The notes under the pieces are model-generated. The model searched no databases, was not told the origin of the DNA, and saw nothing but the letters and a program-made list of their open reading frames with translations. This document shows positions 35,310 to 43,707 of a stretch of 64,000 nucleotides of DNA, piece after piece. Positions within the stretch are counted from its first letter, which is position 1. Every line of letters starts with the position of its first letter. A program made the translations under genes and the position numbers. Source of the stretch: Microbispora bryophytorum (GTDB lineage: Bacteria > Actinomycetota > Actinomycetes > Streptosporangiales > Streptosporangiaceae); the NCBI RefSeq assembly GCF_006874465.1, contig NZ_VIRL01000001.1, positions 558,001-622,000 of the forward strand, read 5' to 3'.

Positions 35310-35473
35310 CCCGTCGTTTTCACCGCTCCTGGCCGCACCGCGAATGCGCAGGTTACCCCGTATCACCTTGCCGTGACAGAGCCGTCTTCCGATTCCAGCC
35401 CCACCGGCCGCGCGATTCGCCCTACTCTGCACCATCACTGTGCCGAACGGTGGGATCACGCGGGAAGTTCCGG

Positions 35474-36517
35474 TCATGTCGCGGCGGGTTCCCTTTTTCC
35501 GGGGCGGCGAAGTCTGGTGAAGGCCCAGGAGACGTCGGGCTCCACCGCCCACCGGAACGCCCTGCGCACCGGGGGCGTGCAGAGCAGGGTCGCCAAGACG
35601 GCTCCGAGGGCCGCCATGACGGTCACGCCGAGCGGGTTGACGAGGACGTCGTGGAAACGCTCGGCGACCTTCACGGCGAACCCGTGCAGCAGGTAGGCGT
35701 ACATCGTGGCGGCGCCCAGCCCGGTGAACCAGGTGCGGCGGCGCGGAGTGACCGCGAGGAACGCCGCCACCAGCACAGCGCCGGCCGCCAGCATGGCGAG
35801 CCTGATCAGCGTGCCGGTCAGGTCGTCCACGCCGATCTGGTGGTTGGAGTGACGCCAGCGGATCCACTCCGTCGGCACGAGCGTGTGCACGGCGAACGCC
35901 GCGGCGAGCGCCGCCGCCAGAACGGCCCCGCCCGCGATCCTCGCCCGGCGTACGCGCAGGCGGTCGAGGTGCTCGGGCGTGAGCATGAGGCCGAGCACGT
36001 AGAACGGCAGCAGGCCGAACGTGCGGTTCATCGACAACTCGTCGGGCAGGGCGCTGGTGCCCGACAGCAGGCACAGCCCGACCGCGACCACCAGGGGATG
36101 GCGCAACTGCTGCCAGACCGGGGTGGACAGCCGCCACAGGAACAGCGACATCAGGAACCAGGTCAGGTAGTACGGGTCGAGCAGGCTGATTTCGAGCTTG
36201 CCGTACAGGAAGAGGCGGGGCAGCGAATAGGCCAGCTCGAAGATGACGTACGGCACCGCGAGACCACTGATGAGCTTGCGTGCCTTACCAGGAGAAAACG
36301 TGAAATTCCGGGACAAATAGCCACTGACGACGATGAAGAGCGGCATGTGGAAGAGGTAGACGAAGAAGTAGAGCGCGTGCGCCGCGGGAACGTCCCTCAA
36401 ATCCTCGATGAGATGTCCGGAAACGACGAGCACGATGGCCAGGAACTTGGCGTTGTCCAGCAGCGGGTCGCGGGCGACGGCCGCACCGGAGGGACGGGCG
36501 GGAGCGGTCACGGTCAT
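35474..36517 (-). CDS. Acyltransferase family 3 (fucose 4-O-acetylase-like)
   Basis: A 347-residue polytopic protein with about ten helices. N-terminal LLDNAKFLAIVLVVSGHLIEDL has the conserved N/K and H seen in OafA/NodX/fucose-acetylase-like proteins. VYLFHMPLFIVVSGYLSR and PYYLTWFLMSLFLWRL follow. It probably O-acetylates a surface glycan or small molecule. No co-directional partner is close, and the 164-base gap before the NfeD-like gene holds no other gene. Confidence 0.85.
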   Translation of the reverse strand: MTVTAPARPSGAAVARDPLLDNAKFLAIVLVVSGHLIEDLRDVPAAHALYFFVYLFHMPLFIVVSGYLSRNFTFSPGKARKLISGLAVPYVIFELAYSLPRLFLYGKLEISLLDPYYLTWFLMSLFLWRLSTPVWQQLRHPLVVAVGLCLLSGTSALPDELSMNRTFGLLPFYVLGLMLTPEHLDRLRVRRARIAGGAVLAAALAAAFAVHTLVPTEWIRWRHSNHQIGVDDLTGTLIRLAMLAAGAVLVAAFLAVTPRRRTWFTGLGAATMYAYLLHGFAVKVAERFHDVLVNPLGVTVMAALGAVLATLLCTPPVRRAFRWAVEPDVSWAFTRLRRPGKREPAAT

Positions 36518-36657
36518 GCGGCCGGACCCTAGTCACCCGTCCGTGAGCACCGGCGCAACCGCGGGCGAACACTGCCCGAACTCTTCACACCGCCGCCCGG
36601 CCCCGCCGCCGCGGTCGTACCGCCCCCGACGCGCGGGCGACCCGGCCCGACGACCCG

Positions 36658-36743
36658 CGCGCGGCGGACTCACAGGCCCCGGTAGCGCGCGGCGGACTCA
36701 AGCGCCTCGGTAACGCGGCGGACTCAGGCGTCCCGGTAGCGCG
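36658..36743. repeat. 28-base tandem repeat overlapping the SDR stop
   Basis: Three units of the form CGCGCGGCGGACTCA plus about 13 variable bases ending CGGTAG follow each other (periods about 28, 28 and 26). The third unit contains the stop codon and last codons of the SDR gene at 36724. Confidence 0.6.
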
Positions 36744-37503
36744 TGGCGAGCTCGGGGCTCTGGGCGCCGAAGGCGGCGAGCTCGGCTCGGAAGACCGCGT
36801 CCAGAAGCCCGGCGTCCTCGACGCCCGGGGCGCAGACGGTCTCGCCCAGCTCCAGGCCGCGCAGGGCGGCCGTGACGACGTCGCCGGCGCTCATGCGGGG
36901 CACCCCGCTCAGGTCGAGCCCCTGACGCTCGTGGAACTCGGTGGCGACCACGCCGGGGCACAGGACCTGCACGGCGACTCCCGTGCCGTCGAGCTCCGCG
37001 CTCAGGGTCTGGGACATCGCGACGAGATGGGCCAGGGTTCCGGCGTAGACGGCCCTGCGGGGCATCTGCGAGTGCGGCGCGGGGCCGCTGAAGGCGATCA
37101 TGCCGGCCACGTTGACGATCGCGCCCTCGCCCCGCTCCCGCATGCCCGCGACGGCGGCGCGGGTGAGCATCGTCGGCGCGACGACCTTGACGTGCACGAG
37201 TTCCCTGGCCTTGTCGGCGGGGAGCTCGGCGAGCGGCATGTAGTGGGACACGCCGGCGTTGTTCACGAGCATGGTCAGCGGCTCGGCCGCGCAGATCCCG
37301 GCGACCGTGTCGATGCCCGCGTCGGTCGACAGGTCGGCGGCCACAGTCCTGACCTCGGCCTCGGGGTGCGAGGCGGCGAACTCCTCCAGGCGGTCCTTCC
37401 GCCGGCCCACGATCACCAGGTCGTGGCCGTCGGCGGCGAGGCGCTCGGCGAAGGCCCTGCCGATCCCGGAGGTGGCGCCCGTGACGAGTGCGAGCTTGCG
37501 CAT
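36724..37503 (-). CDS. Short-chain dehydrogenase/reductase lacking the usual active-site Lys
   Basis: A 259-residue SDR. Cofactor motif TGATSGIG (8-15), VGRRKDRLEE, NNAGVSH and NVAGMIAFSG are normal. At the active site the Tyr is present (AVYAGTLAHL) but the YxxxK lysine position is Leu, so catalysis may be lost or altered. The C-terminal half is otherwise intact. It is divergent from an MmyB-like XRE regulator across 162 bases. Confidence 0.85.
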   Translation of the reverse strand: MRKLALVTGATSGIGRAFAERLAADGHDLVIVGRRKDRLEEFAASHPEAEVRTVAADLSTDAGIDTVAGICAAEPLTMLVNNAGVSHYMPLAELPADKARELVHVKVVAPTMLTRAAVAGMRERGEGAIVNVAGMIAFSGPAPHSQMPRRAVYAGTLAHLVAMSQTLSAELDGTGVAVQVLCPGVVATEFHERQGLDLSGVPRMSAGDVVTAALRGLELGETVCAPGVEDAGLLDAVFRAELAAFGAQSPELATRYRDA

Positions 37504-37665
37504 GAGTGTCGTACCTTTCGATGCCGCTGTGGTGCCCGGCCTCCCCCGTGGAAACCGCGCCCGTGCCCCAAGGCTGCAGGACGACGTGGCGACCGGCCAG
37601 GTGTCCGGTCTTCCTGGGACTGCCAGTACCAAGCTGATCCCGGCCGGAACAGGCAGACTGGAGGC

Positions 37666-38505
37666 ATGGCGACGTCGGAATTCGGGCAGGCGGTACGCCG
37701 TTGGCGCGACCGGGTCTCGCCGAAGGCGGCGGGACTTCCCGTGGGAGGGCAACGGCGCGCGCCGGGCCTGCGGCGCGAGGAGCTGGCCCTGCTGGCCGGG
37801 ATCTCGGTGGACTACGTCACCCGCCTGGAGCAGGGCCGCGCCACCAATCCCTCCGACCAGGTCGTCGAGGCCCTTGCCCGGGCCCTGCGGCTGTCGGACG
37901 ACGAACGCGCATACCTGTTCCGGCTGGGCGGACTCCAGCCGCCGGGGCCAGGCACGGTGCCCGTGCACCTCACCCCGAGCGTGCAGCGCATGCTGGACCG
38001 GCTGACCGGCACCCCTGTCGCGGTCTTCGACGCCACCTGGACGCTGCTGCAGGCCAACCCGCCCTACGCCGCCCTGATGGGCGATCCCTCCGGCTGGCGC
38101 GGCCACGAGCGCAACGGGGTGTGGCGCAACTTCCTCGGCCTGAGCGTCCGGGTGCGGCACACCCCGCAGTCGCGGCGCGACCTGCAGGCCGCCCTGGTCG
38201 CCGACCTGCGCGCGGCCACCGCCCGCTACCCGGCCGACCAGCGGCTCAAGGGGCTGGTGGCGGACCTGCTCGTCCGCAGCGACCGGTTCGCCCGGTTGTG
38301 GGAGAGCGGCATCGCCGGGCACCACCAGGCCGCCCGAAAGACGATCGACCACCCGCGGGTCGGCGCGGTGACGCTCGACTGCGACGTGCTCACCGTGGCG
38401 GGCAGCGACCTGCGCGTCATGGTCTACACGGCCGAGCCGGGCACGCAGGACGCCGGGCGCCTTGAGCTGATCACCGTTCTCGGCACCCAGGCCCTCGCCG
38501 GTTAG
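37666..38505 (+). CDS. XRE regulator with MmyB-like ligand domain
   Basis: A 279-residue paralogue of the regulator at 32563, with HTH QRRAPGLRREELALLAGISVDYVTRLEQ at 26-53 and an MmyB C-terminus (GVWRNFLGL, HPRVGAVTLDCDVLTV). GGAGG lies a few bases before the ATG. It is divergent from the SDR at 36724, and its 3' end faces a second SDR eight bases away, so it may respond to and control one or both reductase genes. Confidence 0.9.
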   Translation: MATSEFGQAVRRWRDRVSPKAAGLPVGGQRRAPGLRREELALLAGISVDYVTRLEQGRATNPSDQVVEALARALRLSDDERAYLFRLGGLQPPGPGTVPVHLTPSVQRMLDRLTGTPVAVFDATWTLLQANPPYAALMGDPSGWRGHERNGVWRNFLGLSVRVRHTPQSRRDLQAALVADLRAATARYPADQRLKGLVADLLVRSDRFARLWESGIAGHHQAARKTIDHPRVGAVTLDCDVLTVAGSDLRVMVYTAEPGTQDAGRLELITVLGTQALAG

Positions 38506-38513
38506 CCGCTCCT

Positions 38514-39326
38514 TCAGGCGGACAGACCGGTGGCGGCGAGGCTCGCGTCCCACAGGGCGGCGGCGAGGGCCGGGTCGGACAACCTCTCCGGCACCCGTAC
38601 GGGAGCGTTCTTGACGAAATACCGCCCCGGGTGGTCGACGCCGTCGGAGTGGGTGGCGAGGTGGACGATGCGCTCGGCCCCGGCCTCCGGCGGCTCGCCC
38701 ATGCCGGGGAGGAGCCACACCAGCTTCATGAAGAACGTGCCCTCGGCGAACGAGGTCTTGAGCACACCGGGATGGAGGCACGTGGCCGCCAGCCCGCGCT
38801 CGGCGAGCGACACGGTGAACAGCGCGTTGGCCTGCTTGGAGTCGCCGTACTGCAGCCAGCCGTTCCAGCGCCGCCGCTCCCTGGACAGGTCGGCGGGGTC
38901 GAGGCGGCCCGTCTTCCCGGCCCGGGACGAGGTGGTGACCACCCGGGCGGACGACGCCGTGAGCCGGTCGAGGAGCAGGTTCGTCAGCAGGAACGGCGCC
39001 AGGTGGTTGACCTGCATCATCGACTCGTTGCCGTCCACTGTGGTCCGGCGGTCGGGCGTCATCACGCCGGCGTTGTTGATCAGCACGTCGATGCGCTCGT
39101 ACCTCGCCAGCAACTCCGCCGCCAGCCTGCGCACCTGATCCAGGGAGGAGAAGTCCGCGAGGAGTGTGTCCGGACGGCTGCCACCGGCCTGCTGCGCGCG
39201 GTCCGCGACCGCACGCAGCTTCTCCGCCGTACGTCCGACGAGCACGATTTGGTGACCTCGCCGGGCGAGATCAAGGGCAGAAGCTGCACCGATTCCGGCA
39301 CCAGCCCCAGTGATCACTGTAATCAT
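38514..39326 (-). CDS. Short-chain dehydrogenase/reductase
   Basis: A 270-residue classical-type SDR of the retinol-dehydrogenase-like group. TGAGAGIG (6-13) binds NADP(H), and NNAGVM is present. The catalytic Ser is in VVTTSSRAG and the active pair in YGDSKQ (Tyr, Lys). ATG at 39326 has GGAGG six bases upstream; the longer frame to 39392 lacks support. It converges with the MmyB regulator gene, eight bases apart. Confidence 0.88.
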   Translation of the reverse strand: MITVITGAGAGIGAASALDLARRGHQIVLVGRTAEKLRAVADRAQQAGGSRPDTLLADFSSLDQVRRLAAELLARYERIDVLINNAGVMTPDRRTTVDGNESMMQVNHLAPFLLTNLLLDRLTASSARVVTTSSRAGKTGRLDPADLSRERRRWNGWLQYGDSKQANALFTVSLAERGLAATCLHPGVLKTSFAEGTFFMKLVWLLPGMGEPPEAGAERIVHLATHSDGVDHPGRYFVKNAPVRVPERLSDPALAAALWDASLAATGLSA

Positions 39327-39437
39327 CAGTTCCTCCCACTGCGCCAGAACTGTATCGGTGCTAGCCTTCTGTGCGATCTTCCGGAGGTGCATTTCCCCAT
39401 AAATGCGGCGCGAGCCTCCAGCAACGCAGGAGTGGCT

Positions 39438-42134
39438 ATGGGTTCGAGAAACCGGTCGATTCGGTTCAAGATCTTCTTGTTGCTGCTCCTACCATTGCTC
39501 ATGTTGAGCGCTATGTGGGGATTTGCCCTAAAACTCACGGTTGGCGACGGCCTCGTCCTCCTGCGCTCCAAGACGCTGTACGACACCATCGGAACGACCT
39601 CCACCGACCTGGGCACCCAGATCCAGGCCGAACGCGCGCTGACCGCCGGTGTCCTCAGCAGCGGGCGGACGACCTCCGCCGCGCTCACCGCCCAGCAGGC
39701 CAAGACCACCGCCGCCGCGGACATGTTCAAGAAGTCCGCCGAGGACGAGGCGGCCCACGACGCCATGAGCGACGAACTCACGGCGCCCCTGGAGTCGCTG
39801 CTGTCCTCCCTCGAACGCCTGCCCACGATCCGTGAGGGCGTCTCGCTCGGCAGCGCCGACCGGCTGACCACGATCACCGCCTACAACTCGATCATGGACG
39901 ACCTGTTCGCGCTCTACGAGCGGCTCGTCTCGGTGCCCGACCTGGCCACCTTCCAGCAGGCCAGCGCCATGCAGGCGATGGGCAACGCACACGAGATGAT
40001 CACTCGTGAGGACGCCCTCGTGCGCGGGGCTCTCGCCAGCGGCACGATCACGGCCGCCGAGCAGAACGCCTTCAGCGAGTGGGTCGCCACCCGGCGGTTC
40101 CTCTACGGCAAGAACCGGCCGGTCCTCAGCGGTGAGATGCGGGCGCCGTACGAGCAGGTGCTCACCTCGCCGCTGTTCGACCGGTTCACCGCCCTGGAGA
40201 ACCAGATCATCAACCAGGTGCGCTCCGGCGGCCCGCTCCCCGCGGACGCCGAGAAGTGGTCGCCCACCGTCGACCAGTTGATCCTCCGGCTCGACTCGGC
40301 CCGGGTGAAGGCCTCGGACGCGCTCAGCGTCTCCGCCACATCGGTCGCCACCGGGGTCATGCTCCGCATCCTGATCGCCGGCGGGCTCGGCCTCGTAGTG
40401 ATCATCGTCACGATCGTCTTCTCCGTCCGGTTCGGCCGCCGTCTCGCCCGCGACCTCGCCGGCCTGCGCGACGCCGCGCTCGAACTCGCCGTCGTACGGC
40501 TGCCGCAGGTCGTCGAGAAGCTGCGGCAGGGCGAGGATGTGGACGTCGAGGCCGAGGCGCCCCCGATCAAGGCAACGGGCTCCAACGAGGTCGAAGACGT
40601 CGCGCGCGCCTTCACCTCCGTCCAGCGCACGGCCGTGGAGGCCGCCGTCGGGCAGGCCGCCCTCCGCCGCGGCGTCAGCCACGTCTTCCTCAACCTGGCC
40701 CGTCGCAACCAGACCCTGCTGCACCGCCAGCTCACGCTCCTCGACACGATGCAGCGCCGCGCCGAGGACCCGGAGAGCCTCGAGGACCTCTTCCGGCTCG
40801 ACCACCTGACCACCCGCATGCGCCGCCACGCGGAAAGCCTGATCATTCTGTCCGGCTCCGCGCCCGGACGCTCGTGGCGCAAGCCGGTGCCGCTCATCGA
40901 CGTGGTCCGCGCGGCGATCTCCGAGGTCGAGGACTACACCCGCGTCGCGATGGCCCCGATGCCGGACGCCGCCATCGCCGGCGCGACCGTGGCCGACGTG
41001 GTGCACCTGATCGCCGAGCTGCTGGAGAACGCCACGATCTTCTCGCCTCCGCAGACGAAGGTCGCGGTGCGCGGAGAGATCGTCGCCAACGGGCTCGCGG
41101 TGGAGATCGAGGACCGCGGTCTCGGTCTGATGCCCGAGGAGTACGACGAGATCAACGCACGGCTGTCCGACCCACCGGAGTTCGACCTGGCGGACAGCGA
41201 CCGGCTCGGGCTCTTCGTCGTCGGCCAGCTCGCCGCCCGGCACGAGATCAGGGTTATCCTGCGCGGCTCGCCGTTCGGCGGGACGACCGCGATCGTGCTC
41301 ATCCCCCGGACCCTGATGACGGACAAGAGCTCGCGCGCCGCGCTCGCGGGCCCGGCCCCCCGCGGCGTCCACGCCAAGCCCTCGCCGGCCGCCGGCGGCA
41401 ACGACACCGACATCTCGCTCAGCGACACCCTCCAGGCCGACCTCGGGCTGGGAGGCCCCGCCCCCGCCGGCGACCCCCGGGGAGCCCGCACGCTCACCGG
41501 GCAGATCGCCGGGGACGCACAGGACGACGCTTCCGGCGGGCTTCCCGTGCAGCTTCCCGGCCGCGTTTCGGTGGAAGTCACAGGCGGCATTTCCGTGGAG
41601 GCTCCGGGCGGCGTTCCCAGGGAGGCTTCCAGGGAGGCGGAGGACCGCGAGGAGCGTACGGGCGCGTCCGAGCCGTCCCCGTTCTTCACGCCGGCCGCCC
41701 TCCGGAGCGAGGCCGCGCCCTCCGCTTCGCCGTCCGCCGCATTCTCCGCTTCGCCGTCCTCCGCGCCGTCCTCCGCGCCGTCTTCCGCGCCGGCGACCGC
41801 CGCCGCGGGCGCGGCGCCGAACGGCCTGGCGCAGCGGACGAGCAAACAGCGGGCCAGGGGCGCCGTCTCCAACGGAACCCACGCCGGCCTGCCGCGCAGG
41901 GTTCGCCAGGCCAACATCGCTCCGCAGCTTCGCACCCAGTCCGAGGAGACGGCGCCGCAGACGCCGCCGCTGTCCGCCCCGACCGTCGAGGAGCGGTCGC
42001 CGGAGGAGGCCAGGGCGATGTTCAGCGCCTTCCAGCGCGGCGCGCGGCGCGGCCGGGAGGACTCCGATCAGCCGGGTGGGGCCGCACCCGGCGACCACGT
42101 ACATAACACGCACGGTGAGAAGGGTGACGAATGA
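39438..42134 (+). CDS. cvnA: Conservon sensor kinase-like protein CvnA
   Basis: An 898-residue membrane protein. TM1 at 11-33 (FKIFLLLLLPLLMLSAMWGF), an extracytoplasmic nitrate-sensor-like helical domain (about 34-300), TM2 at about 305-330, a HAMP-like linker, then a histidine-kinase-like core. RRNQTLLHRQLTLLD marks the dimerisation helix, and ELLENATIFSPP (about 527-538) with EIEDRGLGL (about 555) are the N and G1 boxes of the ATPase domain. The last 250 residues are Pro/Ala/Ser-rich and disordered. AGGAG precedes the ATG. It heads cvnABCD, a G-protein-like signalling module at the membrane. Confidence 0.93.
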   Translation: MGSRNRSIRFKIFLLLLLPLLMLSAMWGFALKLTVGDGLVLLRSKTLYDTIGTTSTDLGTQIQAERALTAGVLSSGRTTSAALTAQQAKTTAAADMFKKSAEDEAAHDAMSDELTAPLESLLSSLERLPTIREGVSLGSADRLTTITAYNSIMDDLFALYERLVSVPDLATFQQASAMQAMGNAHEMITREDALVRGALASGTITAAEQNAFSEWVATRRFLYGKNRPVLSGEMRAPYEQVLTSPLFDRFTALENQIINQVRSGGPLPADAEKWSPTVDQLILRLDSARVKASDALSVSATSVATGVMLRILIAGGLGLVVIIVTIVFSVRFGRRLARDLAGLRDAALELAVVRLPQVVEKLRQGEDVDVEAEAPPIKATGSNEVEDVARAFTSVQRTAVEAAVGQAALRRGVSHVFLNLARRNQTLLHRQLTLLDTMQRRAEDPESLEDLFRLDHLTTRMRRHAESLIILSGSAPGRSWRKPVPLIDVVRAAISEVEDYTRVAMAPMPDAAIAGATVADVVHLIAELLENATIFSPPQTKVAVRGEIVANGLAVEIEDRGLGLMPEEYDEINARLSDPPEFDLADSDRLGLFVVGQLAARHEIRVILRGSPFGGTTAIVLIPRTLMTDKSSRAALAGPAPRGVHAKPSPAAGGNDTDISLSDTLQADLGLGGPAPAGDPRGARTLTGQIAGDAQDDASGGLPVQLPGRVSVEVTGGISVEAPGGVPREASREAEDREERTGASEPSPFFTPAALRSEAAPSASPSAAFSASPSSAPSSAPSSAPATAAAGAAPNGLAQRTSKQRARGAVSNGTHAGLPRRVRQANIAPQLRTQSEETAPQTPPLSAPTVEERSPEEARAMFSAFQRGARRGREDSDQPGGAAPGDHVHNTHGEKGDE

Positions 42135-42538
42135 CCGGCAAAGCGACGTCGACCGGCGAACTGAACTGGCTGCTCGACGATCTCATCAGCAGGGTCGCCG
42201 CCGTGCACCAGGCGGTGATCCTCTCCACCGACGGCCTCGTCGTTGGGGCCTCCCAGGGGCTGAGCCGGGAGGACGCGGAGCACCTGTCCGCGGTCGCGGC
42301 CGGGTTCCAGAGCCTGGCGCGGGGCGCGGGGCGGCACTTCGGCGGGGGCGAGGTCAGGCAGACCATCGTGGAGATGGAGGCCGCGTTCCTGTTCGTGACG
42401 GCCGCCGGCCAGGGCACCTGCCTCGCCGTCCTGGCCGCCTCCGACGCCGATGTCGGGCACATCGCGTACGAGATGGCGATGCTGGTCAAGCGGGTGGGCC
42501 AGCACATCTCCACCAACCCGCGGCGGATCTCTCCATGA
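42131..42538 (+). CDS. cvnB: Roadblock/LC7-domain protein CvnB
   Basis: A 135-residue roadblock protein (LNWLLDDLISRVAAVHQAVILSTDGLVVG). Such proteins act as regulators, in MglB-like fashion, of the small GTPase in the complex. Its ATGA start overlaps the cvnA stop (42131-42134), indicating coupled translation. Confidence 0.93.
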   Translation: MTGKATSTGELNWLLDDLISRVAAVHQAVILSTDGLVVGASQGLSREDAEHLSAVAAGFQSLARGAGRHFGGGEVRQTIVEMEAAFLFVTAAGQGTCLAVLAASDADVGHIAYEMAMLVKRVGQHISTNPRRISP

Positions 42539-42539
42539 G

Positions 42540-42917
42540 ATGGGCGGCCACATGACGGGACCCCAGTGGATGGACGAGGAGGCCGGGCCGTTGGTCCGGC
42601 CCTACGCGCTGACGGGGGGCCGGGCGCGGCACTCCGGGGCCAGGCTCGACCTGATCACCATGGTGACCGCCACGGGGTCACCGACGGATGTCTCCGGCAT
42701 TGGCCCCGAGCAGCGGCGGATCCTCGAGATCGCGCGCCGCGGCGCGTCGGTGGCGGACATCGCGTCCGACGTCGACCTGCCGCTGGGCGTAGTCCGTGTT
42801 CTGATCGGGGATCTGCACGACCTCGGGCTCGTCGACGTACGAGCTCCGGGCAAGGTGGCGCCGCTGCCAAGCGAGCGCATTCTCAAGGAAGTGATCAATG
42901 GCCTTCGCGCCCTCTGA
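42540..42917 (+). CDS. cvnC: DUF742 protein CvnC
   Basis: A 125-residue DUF742 protein. The N-terminal LVRPYALTGGRAR and the C-terminal winged-helix-like LEIARRGASVADIASDVDLPLGVVRVLIGDL, then APLPSERILKEVINGLRAL, are the family signature. Start at 42540, one base after the cvnB stop; an ATG at 42552 is an alternative. The end overlaps cvnD by 20 bases. Confidence 0.9.
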   Translation: MGGHMTGPQWMDEEAGPLVRPYALTGGRARHSGARLDLITMVTATGSPTDVSGIGPEQRRILEIARRGASVADIASDVDLPLGVVRVLIGDLHDLGLVDVRAPGKVAPLPSERILKEVINGLRAL

Positions 42918-43473
42918 GGAGCCGGTCGCCCTCAAGATCTTGGTGGCCGGCGGCTTCGGCGTCGGCAAGACCACGCTGGTCGGCGCGATCAGCGAGATTC
43001 GCCCCCTGCGCACCGAGGAGGTGCTGTCCGATCGCGGCGTCGGCGTCGACGACACCGACGGCGTGGAAGGCAAAACGACCACGACGGTGGCCATGGACTT
43101 CGGCCGCATCACCATCAGGGAAGGGCTCGTGGTCTACCTGTTCGGCACCCCCGGACAGGAGCGCTTCTGGTTCATGTGGGACGAGCTCTCCTACGGCGCG
43201 CTCGGGGCCGTCGTGCTGGCCGACACCCGCAGGCTGACCGACTGCTTTCCGTCGATCGACTACTTCGAGCAGCGCGGCACGCCGTTCATCGTCGCGGTCA
43301 ACTGCTTCGAGGACGCCGACCGGCACGAGCCCGAGGACGTGCGGATCGCTCTCGACCTCGACCCGGACGTCCCCGTCCTGCTCTGCGACGTACGGCGCCG
43401 CGCCTCGGCCAAGGTCGTGCTCGTCACGCTCGTGGAGCACGCGCTCAAGATGCTGACGGCGGCCCAGCGGTAG
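42898..43473 (+). CDS. cvnD: Conservon small GTPase CvnD
   Basis: A 191-residue Ras-like GTPase of the conservon type. P-loop GGFGVGKTTLV (18-28), switch-region GVEGKTTTTVAMDFG, Walker B FGTPGQERF, and a base-recognition segment VNCFEDAD in place of canonical NKxD. It starts inside cvnC with AAGGAA upstream. It cycles GTP/GDP under CvnB/CvnC control and links CvnA sensing to output. The cytochrome P450 (cvnE) that follows in some conservons is absent. Confidence 0.93.
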   Translation: MAFAPSEEPVALKILVAGGFGVGKTTLVGAISEIRPLRTEEVLSDRGVGVDDTDGVEGKTTTTVAMDFGRITIREGLVVYLFGTPGQERFWFMWDELSYGALGAVVLADTRRLTDCFPSIDYFEQRGTPFIVAVNCFEDADRHEPEDVRIALDLDPDVPVLLCDVRRRASAKVVLVTLVEHALKMLTAAQR

Positions 43474-43614
43474 AGCCGGGCCCCCTCTGGAACGCGTGCC
43501 GGACCATCACCCCTGCCCTCTGGGCCTCCGCTCTCGCGATGGAGCTGAAACCGTGCTGTCGCAGGCCTGGGTGGCAGGTCGGCCGAAGCCGCCGAGATCG
43601 GTCCGCCCGGCGCC

Positions 43615-43663
43615 TGGTGCGGCGTGGTGCGGCCCTAGTGCGGCCCTGGTGCGGCGTGGTGCG
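43615..43663. repeat. Short GTGCGG-type tandem repeat
   Basis: Copies of GTGCGGCGTG and GTGCGGCCCT alternate in the 234-base gap between cvnD and the convergent OYE gene. No gene or clear terminator was seen in the rest of this gap. Confidence 0.45.
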
Positions 43664-43707
43664 TCCTCCAGGCGGACGAGAGCGTCTGCCCCGCGCTCCG
43701 GCGTCGA

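Noticed and set aside
39528-42113. An 861-codon open frame antisense to cvnA
   Set aside because: It is a high-G+C shadow: cvnA has clear domains on the plus strand, while the antisense product is Arg/Gly/Ala-rich with no recognisable motif.
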